From positions 1 through 10,000 of the forward strand of contig JAEZFE010000507.1 of the NCBI GenBank assembly GCA_023437865.1: a stretch of 10,000 bases of DNA, written 5' to 3'. This stretch comes from Pseudomonadota bacterium. GTDB lineage: Bacteria > Pseudomonadota > Alphaproteobacteria > Rhodospirillales > Magnetospirillaceae. This document shows positions 1 to 5,122 of the stretch, piece after piece (positions within the stretch are counted from its first letter, which is position 1; each line of letters starts with the position of its first letter). Made by a program: the position numbers and the translations under genes. The notes beneath the pieces were generated by a model. That model was not told where the DNA came from, did no database searches, and worked only from the letters and a program-made list of their open reading frames with translations.

Positions 1-283
1 CCGCTTCACCTGCGCCAAGTGCGGCGCCGGCTATCACGACAAGTTCCAGCGTCCCGCGGTGGACGGTAAGTGCGACGCGTGTGGGGGCACCGAGTTCTCC
101 CGCCGCGCCGACGACAATGCCGAGACCGTGGAAAAGCGCCTGGCCGCCTACCACGCCCAGACGGCGCCGCTCATTCCCTATTACCAGGGTAAGGGCAACT
201 ACCATCTGGTTGATGGCACCCAGGATATTGCCGACGTAACCACGGCGCTGGAGGGTATCCTCGGCGCCGCTCTGGTGGGGTAA
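1..283 (+). CDS. adk: Adenylate kinase, C-terminal part (5' end outside window)
   Basis: This is the 3' end of adenylate kinase, the cytoplasmic enzyme that interconverts ATP plus AMP with two ADP. The first complete codon is at position 2 and the TAA stop is at 281-283, leaving about 93 residues. Two Cys-x2-Cys pairs (CAKC at 11-22, CDAC at 71-82) form the zinc-binding LID domain found in many adenylate kinases but replaced by other residues in the E. coli enzyme. They are followed by the conserved RRADDN segment, with the arginines and aspartates that close over the nucleotides, and by the RLAAYHAQTAPLIPYY helix typical of the C-terminal CORE domain. The N-terminal P-loop lies upstream of the window. 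The position directly before rpsM fits the end of the alphaproteobacterial ribosomal-protein cluster (secY, adk, rpsM). The identification is firm; only the truncated start is unseen. Confidence 0.96.
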   Translation, partial: RFTCAKCGAGYHDKFQRPAVDGKCDACGGTEFSRRADDNAETVEKRLAAYHAQTAPLIPYYQGKGNYHLVDGTQDIADVTTALEGILGAALVG

Positions 284-328
284 GGTGAAACAGACGAAGA
301 GTCTGCGTTGACTCTTCGTCGATTCACC
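284..328 (+). terminator. Long hairpin after adk, possible terminator or attenuator
   Basis: A perfect 11-bp stem pairs 293-303 (GACGAAGAGTC) with 310-320 around a 6-nt loop. It is extended by a second 6-bp stem, GGTGAA at 284-289 with TTCACC at 323-328, across a small internal loop. It begins one base after the adk stop codon, where a terminator is expected. No T-tract follows, so it is not a classical intrinsic terminator; it could be a partial terminator, an mRNA 3'-end stabiliser or a processing site. Its right arm overlaps the promoter called at 308-335. Confidence 0.6.
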
Positions 329-335
329 CTATAAT
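308..335 (+). promoter_or_regulatory. Sigma-70-type promoter for rpsM-rpsK-rpoA
   Basis: The -35 element TTGACT (308-313) matches the consensus at five of six positions. A 16-bp spacer separates it from a perfect TATAAT -10 element (330-335). Transcription would start near 342 and give a leader of about 140 nt before rpsM. It is the best promoter match I found in the window, in a location where a ribosomal-protein and RNA polymerase operon needs strong expression. The -35 element lies in the loop and right arm of the post-adk hairpin. The assignment to these genes is inferred from position. Confidence 0.75.
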
Positions 336-484
336 CGCGCACCTTCGGTTTCCCCCATGCTGGGCGAGGCCTGGTGTGGTGTTTTTCGAGTTTCGGCCTC
401 TGGATCGCTCCATGCCGAGTGGGACATGCGGGGGATGGTCCTTCTGCCGTCCTCCCGTTGAACGTTTGATAGGAGAAACCAGCT

Positions 485-862
485 TTGGCCCGTATCGCTG
501 GCGTCAATATTCCGACCAACAAGCGCGTTCTCATTGCGCTGACCTACATTCACGGCATTGGTCGTGCCAAGGCGGCTGAGATTTGCACCGCCCTCGCCAT
601 TCCGGACGAGCGTCGGGTCAACCAGCTGACCGACGACGAGGTCCTGAAGATCCGCGAGCTCATCGACCGTGACTACCAGGTCGAAGGCGACCTGCGCCGT
701 CAGGTGGCGATGAATATCAAGCGGTTGATGGATTTGGGCTGCTATACCGGCCTGCGTCATCGCCGTGGCCTGCCGGTCCGTGGTCAGCGCACGCACACCA
801 ACGCGCGCACCCGTAAGGGCCCGGCTAAGCCGATCGCCGGTAAGAAGAAAGCGACGAAGTAA
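485..862 (+). CDS. rpsM: 30S ribosomal protein S13
   Basis: S13 sits in the head of the small ribosomal subunit, contacts the P-site tRNA and forms inter-subunit bridges. The 125-residue product begins [14 protein letters not shown], the standard start of bacterial S13, and carries the family signature [20 protein letters not shown] at residues 91-110 followed by a lysine-rich tail. Length is normal. The start codon is TTG at 485, unusual for an abundant protein. It is supported by the AGGAGA Shine-Dalgarno sequence at 471-476, 8 nt upstream, and by exact agreement with the conserved N-terminus. The gene is first in the rpsM-rpsK-rpoA run, 12 nt ahead of rpsK, behind the promoter at 308-335. 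The TTG start may lower translation to balance the strong promoter, but that is inference. Confidence 0.97.
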   Translation: MARIAGVNIPTNKRVLIALTYIHGIGRAKAAEICTALAIPDERRVNQLTDDEVLKIRELIDRDYQVEGDLRRQVAMNIKRLMDLGCYTGLRHRRGLPVRGQRTHTNARTRKGPAKPIAGKKKATK

Positions 863-874
863 GGATCACCTCAG

Positions 875-1270
875 ATGGCTAAGCCTGCTGCTGCCGCGCG
901 CCCTCGCCGCCGCGAGCGCAAGAACATCACCTCGGGCGTGGCTCACGTGAATGCCACGTTCAACAACACCATGATCACCATCACCGATGCCCAGGGCAAC
1001 ACGATCTCGTGGTCGTCCTCGGGTATGCAGGGCTTCAAGGGTTCGCGTAAGTCGACCCCCTACGCCGCCCAGGTGGCCGCCGAAGATGCCGGCCGCAAGG
1101 CGATGGAGCATGGCATGCGCACCCTCGAGGTCGAGGTGAAGGGTCCGGGCGCCGGCCGTGAGAGCGCTCTGCGCGCTCTGCAGGCCGTCGGCTTCGCCAT
1201 CACGTCGATCCGCGACGTCACCCCGATCCCGCACAACGGCTGCCGCCCGCGCAAGCGCCGTCGCGTCTGA
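875..1270 (+). CDS. rpsK: 30S ribosomal protein S11
   Basis: S11 binds 16S rRNA on the platform of the small subunit and helps shape the mRNA exit region near the anti-Shine-Dalgarno sequence. The 131-residue product has the core [18 protein letters not shown] (about residues 21-38), the [14 protein letters not shown] segment and the C-terminal signature [17 protein letters not shown] (115-131). Together these identify the family without doubt. The ATG at 875 is preceded by AAGGA at 861-865, which overlaps the end of the rpsM stop codon, so the two genes are tightly coupled. The Ala/Pro/Arg-rich N-terminus (residues 1-16) is typical of the variable extension of S11. The next gene is rpoA rather than rpsD, as in alphaproteobacteria; in E. 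coli rpsD lies between them. Confidence 0.97.
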   Translation: MAKPAAAARPRRRERKNITSGVAHVNATFNNTMITITDAQGNTISWSSSGMQGFKGSRKSTPYAAQVAAEDAGRKAMEHGMRTLEVEVKGPGAGRESALRALQAVGFAITSIRDVTPIPHNGCRPRKRRRV

Positions 1271-1293
1271 TCGGAGGTCCTATACGGGACGTT

Positions 1294-1326
1294 ACCGCCG
1301 CCTCCCTTTACGGGGAGGACGGCGGT
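1294..1326 (+). other. GC-rich hairpin between rpsK and rpoA
   Basis: Positions 1294-1306 pair with 1313-1326 in a 13-bp stem interrupted by one bulged A at 1319, with loop 1307-1312. The arms are ACCGCCG-CCTCCC and GGGAGG-A-CGGCGGT. No T-tract follows, so it is unlikely to be a strong intrinsic terminator. It lies in the 102-bp rpsK-rpoA gap and ends 46 nt before the rpoA start, so it could be an attenuator, an RNase processing site or a regulatory element for rpoA. The role is unproven. Confidence 0.55.
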
Positions 1327-1372
1327 CGTTCCGTTCCGGACCATGGATTGTTCCTAGCATGAGGTCACGCTC

Positions 1373-2389
1373 GTGATTCAGAAGAACTGGCAGGAACTCA
1401 TCAAGCCCTCGAAGCTTCAGGTCGAAGCCGGCGCCGACGCTTCCCGCGTCGCCACCGTCGTCGCCGAGCCGCTCGAGCGTGGCTTTGGCATGACTCTCGG
1501 CAACTCGCTCCGCCGCGTGTTGCTGTCGTCGCTTCAGGGTGCCGCCGTCACCGCCATCCAGATCGAGGGCGTGCTCCACGAGTTCTCGTCGATCCCCGGC
1601 GTGCGTGAAGACGTCACCGACATCATCCTCAACGTCAAGAACCTCGGCCTGCGCATGCACGGCGAGGGCCCGAAGCGCATGCACCTGCGTGCCACCGGCC
1701 CCGGCGAGGTCAAGGCGGGCATGATCGAGGCCGGCCACGACATCGAGATCATGGATCCCGACCTGGTGCTGTGCACCCTGGACGAGGGCGCCAAGCTCAA
1801 CGTCGAGTTCACCGTCGAGACCGGCAAGGGCTACGTCCCGGCCTCGCAGAACCGCCCCGAGGATTCGCCGATCGGCCTCATTCCGATCGACGCCATCTTC
1901 TCGCCGGTCAAGAAGGTCGCCTACAAGGTGGAGAACACCCGCGTCGGTCAGGTGACCGACTACGACAAGCTGTCGATGGTGGTCGAGACCAACGGCGCGG
2001 TCACGCCGGACGACGCGGTGGCCCTAGCCGCCCGCATCCTGCAGGACCAGCTCCAGCTTTTCATCAACTTCGAGGAACCGACCCAGGTCGTCGAGGAAGA
2101 GAAGAAGGACGAGCTGCCCTTCAACAAGAACCTGCTGCGCAAGGTTGACGAGCTCGAGCTGTCGGTCCGTTCGGCCAACTGCCTCAAGAACGACAACATC
2201 ATCTACATCGGCGACCTGGTCCAGAAGACCGAAGCCGAGATGCTGCGCACCCCGAACTTCGGCCGCAAGTCTCTCAACGAGATCAAGGAAGTCCTGTCGC
2301 AGATGGGCCTCCATCTCGGCATGGAGATCCCCAACTGGCCGCCGGAGAACATCGAGGAACTGGCCAAGAAGCTGGAAGAGCCGTACTAA
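1373..2389 (+). CDS. rpoA: DNA-directed RNA polymerase subunit alpha
   Basis: The alpha subunit dimerises to nucleate RNA polymerase assembly, and through its C-terminal domain contacts UP elements and activators. The 338-residue product is the usual length. The N-terminal domain (about 1-235) carries the assembly motif [20 protein letters not shown] (35-54), and an acidic flexible linker (EEEKKDE, 241-247) follows. The C-terminal domain contains VRSANCLK (265-272), where Arg266 corresponds to the DNA-contacting Arg265 of E. coli, then [16 protein letters not shown] and the conserved NWPPE. The start is GTG at 1373, with GAGG at 1361-1364 8 nt upstream, and it gives the expected [15 protein letters not shown]-terminus. 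The gene follows rpsK after a 102-bp gap with a hairpin and ends in a strong intrinsic terminator. Confidence 0.98.
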   Translation: MIQKNWQELIKPSKLQVEAGADASRVATVVAEPLERGFGMTLGNSLRRVLLSSLQGAAVTAIQIEGVLHEFSSIPGVREDVTDIILNVKNLGLRMHGEGPKRMHLRATGPGEVKAGMIEAGHDIEIMDPDLVLCTLDEGAKLNVEFTVETGKGYVPASQNRPEDSPIGLIPIDAIFSPVKKVAYKVENTRVGQVTDYDKLSMVVETNGAVTPDDAVALAARILQDQLQLFINFEEPTQVVEEEKKDELPFNKNLLRKVDELELSVRSANCLKNDNIIYIGDLVQKTEAEMLRTPNFGRKSLNEIKEVLSQMGLHLGMEIPNWPPENIEELAKKLEEPY

Positions 2390-2410
2390 GGCTTTTCGCT
2401 TCGAAGGGAT

Positions 2411-2447
2411 CGGGGCCCCGCCTGGGGTGGGGCCCCGTTGCTTTTTT
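2411..2447 (+). terminator. Rho-independent terminator after rpoA
   Basis: A perfect 9-bp stem pairs CGGGGCCCC (2411-2419) with GGGGCCCCG (2429-2437) around a 9-nt loop, followed by TTGC and a run of six T (2442-2447). This is a textbook intrinsic terminator, 21 bp after the rpoA stop codon. It should end the rpsM-rpsK-rpoA transcript at least partly, so rplQ may be expressed by readthrough or from a promoter of its own. Confidence 0.9.
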
Positions 2448-2485
2448 CTAAGGGCCATGTCGGCCCGACCCTGTCGTGCTTCGGA

Positions 2486-2557
2486 CCTCATATGAGGGCG
2501 GGCGTTCCACCCGATAGAGGGCGGCGGGGAGTGCAATCGGCCTCACGCGTTGAGGCC
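2486..2557 (+). other. Inverted repeats in the rplQ leader
   Basis: Two elements lie between the rpoA terminator and rplQ. The first is a perfect 12-bp palindrome, CCTCATATGAGG (2486-2497), which could be a dimeric-protein operator. The second is a 7-bp stem-loop, GGCCTCA (2539-2545) with TGAGGCC (2551-2557) around a 5-nt loop, ending 6 nt before the rplQ Shine-Dalgarno region. I could not find a convincing -35/-10 pair here; TATGAG at 2491-2496 is only a weak -10 candidate. The elements are visible in the sequence; their roles are unknown. Confidence 0.45.
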
Positions 2558-2577
2558 AAGCTTGAGAGGATGCTCCC

Positions 2578-3000
2578 ATGCGTCACGGTATGTCCGGTCG
2601 TAAGCTGAACCGCACCAGCTCCCACCGTAAGGCGATGTTCGCCAACATGGTCAACGCCCTGCTCAAGCACGAGCAGATCAAGACCACCCTGCCCAAGGCC
2701 AAGGACCTGCGTCCGATCGCCGAGAAGATCATCAGCCTTGGCAAGTCCGGCACCCTGCACGACCGCCGCCGCGCCTACGCCATCCTGCGCGACGACGCCG
2801 TGGTGGCCAAGCTGTTCTCGGTTCTGGCCGAGCGCTACAAGGGCCGCCAGGGTGGCTATACCCGCGTGCTGAAGGCCGGCTTCCGCTACGGCGACTGCGC
2901 CCCGATGGCCTTCATCGAGCTGGTTGACCGCGACCCGGCCGCCAAGGGCCTGGATTCCGGTCCGACCGCCGAGAAGACTGCCGAGGAAGGCGAGGAGTAA
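2578..3000 (+). CDS. rplQ: 50S ribosomal protein L17
   Basis: L17 is a large-subunit protein near the exit of the nascent-peptide tunnel. The 140-residue product starts [20 protein letters not shown], the characteristic L17 N-terminus. It continues with [20 protein letters not shown] and ends its core with a [24 protein letters not shown] segment typical of the family. The acidic C-terminal tail ([11 protein letters not shown]) is a variable extension often seen in alphaproteobacteria. The ATG at 2578 has GAGAGGA at 2564-2570, 7 nt upstream. The gene lies 188 bp after rpoA and beyond an intrinsic terminator, unlike the tight rpoA-rplQ junction of E. coli. That suggests at least partly independent expression. 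Its own terminator begins 24 bp after the stop. Confidence 0.97.
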   Translation: MRHGMSGRKLNRTSSHRKAMFANMVNALLKHEQIKTTLPKAKDLRPIAEKIISLGKSGTLHDRRRAYAILRDDAVVAKLFSVLAERYKGRQGGYTRVLKAGFRYGDCAPMAFIELVDRDPAAKGLDSGPTAEKTAEEGEE

Positions 3001-3024
3001 GCTCCTCTCCCTCACGGGTTGACG

Positions 3025-3056
3025 AAAAGGGCGCCTCCGCACGGGGCGCCCTTTTT
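3025..3056 (+). terminator. Rho-independent terminator after rplQ, probably bidirectional
   Basis: The stem AAAAGGGCGCC (3025-3035) pairs with GGCGCCCTTTT (3045-3055) around a 9-nt loop, and the T-run spans 3052-3056 on the plus strand. Read on the minus strand, the same hairpin ends in a shorter T-run, so it can also terminate the convergent minus-strand operon whose last candidate gene stops at 3116. Confidence 0.9.
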
Positions 3057-3115
3057 GCTTTTGGGGCGGGATGCGACCAATGGGGTGCTTCCACCCTGCG
3101 TCCTTTGATGAACGG

Positions 3116-3316
3116 CTATTCCTTTGCCTTCGGCGGGGTGGGCTTGTCCGCAGGCTTCGCCCCCAGCCGGATTCGGGCCAGGGCGGCGGCGGCATTGGCG
3201 ATTGCGGTCGGGGTTAGGTTGCGCCACAGGAACACGGCGGTTCTCCTCGGGTGCCAAGCGTCCACGATGGCACGCAGGCCGCCTCTGCCGCAATGGAAAA
3301 TGCGAATGAATTGCAC
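3116..3316 (-). CDS. Possible small basic protein of unknown function
   Basis: This open frame encodes 66 residues from a GTG at 3316-3314 to a TAG at 3118-3116. It begins 17 nt after the MarC-family stop codon on the same strand, as a third gene of that operon would. I do not recognise the family. The N-terminal part (MQFIRIFHCGRGGLRAIVDAW) looks like a folded segment rich in Arg and aromatic residues. An Ala-rich stretch (about 39-48) and a Lys/Pro-rich tail (ADKPTPPKAKE) follow. Most third codon positions are G or C, as in neighbouring genes, which favours real coding. No signal peptide or transmembrane segment is evident. Against it, the start is GTG with no clear Shine-Dalgarno sequence, so translation may depend on coupling to the upstream gene. 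It may also be a chance open frame or the remnant of a longer gene. Confidence 0.42.
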   Translation of the reverse strand: MQFIRIFHCGRGGLRAIVDAWHPRRTAVFLWRNLTPTAIANAAAALARIRLGAKPADKPTPPKAKE

Positions 3317-3333
3317 CTCGTCTAAGAGGGGTA

Positions 3334-3972
3334 TCAGCGCGTCCCCAGCCCCGGCATAGCCTGGGTCAGGCCATCGATCACGAATTGCAGCGCCAGCGCC
3401 GCCAGGATGATGCCGAGGACGCGACTGACCACATGGGCGCCGGTCATGCCCAGCAGCCGCAGGATGTGGCCCGCCGACAGCAACATGATCAGCACGATGG
3501 CCATGACCCCCATCAGAACCATCAGCACGGCGATTTTTCGCAACGGGTCGGTGCCGGCCGCGCCCATCATCAGCACCACCGAGGTCATGGCGCCGGGGCC
3601 GGCGATCAGCGGGAAGGCGAGGGGGAACACGGTGATGTCCTCGCGCGTCGATGCCTCCTCGTTCTCCATGGGCGTCGTGGAGCGCAAGCCCGATTGCCGG
3701 GCGAACACCATGTCGGCGGCGAGTAGGAACAGGAGGATGCCGCCGGCCACGCGGAAGGCTGGCAGCGTGATACCCAACTGACCCAGCAGCCACTCACCAC
3801 CAAGCGCGAAGGCAAGGAGCATCACCCCGGCCATGACCGTGGCGCGCCACGCCATGACCCGGCGATGGGTATCGGCGACGTTGCGGGTCATGGCGGCGAA
3901 GACAGCGGCGGTACCCGGCGGGTCAAGGATCACCAGGAAGGCGACGAAGGCGGTGATGGCGAAATCCAGCAT
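3334..3972 (-). CDS. MarC-family integral membrane protein
   Basis: This 212-residue protein belongs to the MarC family of inner-membrane proteins, once linked to multiple antibiotic resistance but without an established transport substrate. Six hydrophobic segments are visible at about residues 5-27, 43-58, 70-90, 118-139, 146-166 and 182-203. Family motifs are present: DPPGTAAVF (17-25) in the first segment, FPLAFPLIAGPGAMTSV (116-132) opening the fourth, and RVLGIILAALALQFVIDGL (184-202) in the last. A polar charged loop (about 94-113) separates the two halves, which fits the repeated three-helix architecture of the family. Length is close to the usual 200-220. The start is ATG at 3972-3970; no strong Shine-Dalgarno sequence precedes it, but it begins 21 nt after the stop of the upstream 322-residue gene, so translational coupling is plausible. 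The family call is secure; the transported substrate is unknown. Confidence 0.92.
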   Translation of the reverse strand: MLDFAITAFVAFLVILDPPGTAAVFAAMTRNVADTHRRVMAWRATVMAGVMLLAFALGGEWLLGQLGITLPAFRVAGGILLFLLAADMVFARQSGLRSTTPMENEEASTREDITVFPLAFPLIAGPGAMTSVVLMMGAAGTDPLRKIAVLMVLMGVMAIVLIMLLSAGHILRLLGMTGAHVVSRVLGIILAALALQFVIDGLTQAMPGLGTR

Positions 3973-3993
3973 GGGCTGGATATGGCGAGCGCC

Positions 3994-4962
3994 CTATTGC
4001 GCCGCCAGCATCTGCGCGCCTTTGGGCCGGGGCATGGTGGAGAGTACGCTTTCGACTTGGCGCGGCAGCGAGCGGACGTCCGAGCGTGACCCCACCCCCT
4101 TGAGCTTCAGCTTGGTGGTGAACGCCTTCACCGCCACCCCATTGCCGGGCTTGCCGAAGATCTGGGTAAAGGCGGCGCGGCCCAGGCTGCGATGGCACAC
4201 TCCCAGCAGCACTGCCGCCTGGTAAAGCGATAGGCCCAGCGGTGCCAGCAGGTCCGAACGGGTGGCCTCGCCAAGCTGGCACAATTGCGCCACCAGTTCG
4301 CGCATATCGCGCTCGTTCAGATTGCCCAGCGCTTGACGGACCTGGGGATCGTTCAGGGTCTCCCACCAAAAATCCTGCTCGCGCGAGTTGGCGACCAGGA
4401 CCGGCTCCTCCACCTTCGCCGCTGGCGGCGGCGCGGCTGGTCTTGTGGTCAGCGCCTGGACCTCGTCGGCGGTCTTGAGGTCGAGCAGGGCCGGCCCCAG
4501 TTCGCGCACCCTGGAGACCGGCAGCGGGGCGTAATGGGGAACCAGGGGCACCTGCCATTCATGGATCAGGTACTCGTTCATCGCCTGGTACAGCCGTCCG
4601 GCCTTGGTCTGCGGATTGTTGGGATCGCCGCCCAGGGTGGCGCGGAAATGCTTCTTGGCGTGGGTGCGGACGATCATGGCGATGATGTCGTGCACGTTGC
4701 GTCCGCACCGAAGCCGGACGAAATCGTCGTTCACCGTGCGACCGCGCGGGTCGACCAGAAGGTGGGCGAAAGCGTCGCGCCGCTTGCGGAAGATCAGTAG
4801 GCAGCCATGCAGCAGGTCGGAGGACGCCATCACCGAATCATAAAAAGCCGCGCCCTTCATTTCGCCGAAGGTCGGCACAAGGGTGCGGAATACGTCGGCG
4901 ACCGGGCCTTTCAGGGCGTCGGTGATTTGCCGTACCGCCTTGTTGTGGTCGATCTCGCTCAA
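3994..4962 (-). CDS. Conserved-looking hypothetical protein, 322 residues
   Basis: I do not recognise this family. The product is 322 residues from a TTG at 4962-4960, the most upstream start in the frame, with a GC-rich AGGCGG-like ribosome binding sequence just ahead of it; the next in-frame ATG, at residue 35, would remove part of the first domain. It looks like a soluble two-domain protein. An N-terminal, mainly helical domain (about 1-165) contains ASSDLLHGCLLIFRKRRDAF and MIVRTHAKKHFRATLGG. A Pro/Ala-rich linker follows (about 172-187), then a C-terminal helical domain (about 195-322) including QDFWWETLNDPQVRQAL and a basic, glycine-containing stretch KLKLKGVGSRSDVRSLPRQ. There is no signal peptide, transmembrane segment, cysteine cluster or recognisable catalytic motif. 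Third-position G/C preference matches its neighbours, so it is very likely a real gene. It is first in an operon with the MarC-family gene and divergent from glgX. Function is unknown. Confidence 0.85.
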   Translation of the reverse strand: MSEIDHNKAVRQITDALKGPVADVFRTLVPTFGEMKGAAFYDSVMASSDLLHGCLLIFRKRRDAFAHLLVDPRGRTVNDDFVRLRCGRNVHDIIAMIVRTHAKKHFRATLGGDPNNPQTKAGRLYQAMNEYLIHEWQVPLVPHYAPLPVSRVRELGPALLDLKTADEVQALTTRPAAPPPAAKVEEPVLVANSREQDFWWETLNDPQVRQALGNLNERDMRELVAQLCQLGEATRSDLLAPLGLSLYQAAVLLGVCHRSLGRAAFTQIFGKPGNGVAVKAFTTKLKLKGVGSRSDVRSLPRQVESVLSTMPRPKGAQMLAAQ

Positions 4963-4975
4963 AATCCGCCTGCCA

Positions 4976-5006
4976 TGTGCGCTGTGCCTTGCACTTTAAG
5001 CGCACA
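4976..5006. other. Nested inverted repeat in the divergent intergenic region
   Basis: An 8-bp outer pair, TGTGCGCT (4976-4983) with AGCGCACA (4999-5006), encloses a 4-bp inner pair, GTGC (4984-4987) with GCAC (4991-4994). It lies between the TTG start of the 322-residue gene and the glgX start, 13 bp upstream of the former. It could be a protein operator for the divergent promoters or an RNA hairpin in the minus-strand leader. I found no convincing -35/-10 pair here, so promoters for the two genes are not called. Confidence 0.45.
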
Positions 5007-5122
5007 GGCCTGCGCGGGGCAAATGACGAGACGTGACGAATTGCGTCGCACCTCGTAAGGGGGCCTCGAACCCGCCTTCGATTTCCCCCACTTCCCTGGA
5101 AAAGGCGCAGCCAGGAGCATCC

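Noticed and set aside
357..461. A 34-codon open frame (ATG at 357, TGA at 459-461) inside the rpsM leader, a possible leader peptide.
   Set aside because: No Shine-Dalgarno sequence precedes the ATG, the start would lie only about 15 nt from the predicted transcript start, and the peptide has no notable residue runs.
3116..3793. Long minus-strand frame of 225 codons through the MarC region.
   Set aside because: Most of it is out of frame with the well-supported MarC-family gene and is rich in Arg/His/Gly/Pro typical of a shadow frame; only its last 66 codons lie outside MarC and are reported separately.
5033..5122. Longer glgX form starting at 5033.
   Set aside because: The extra 30 residues are low in family character, and the ATG at 5123 has a proper AGGAG site 5 nt upstream.
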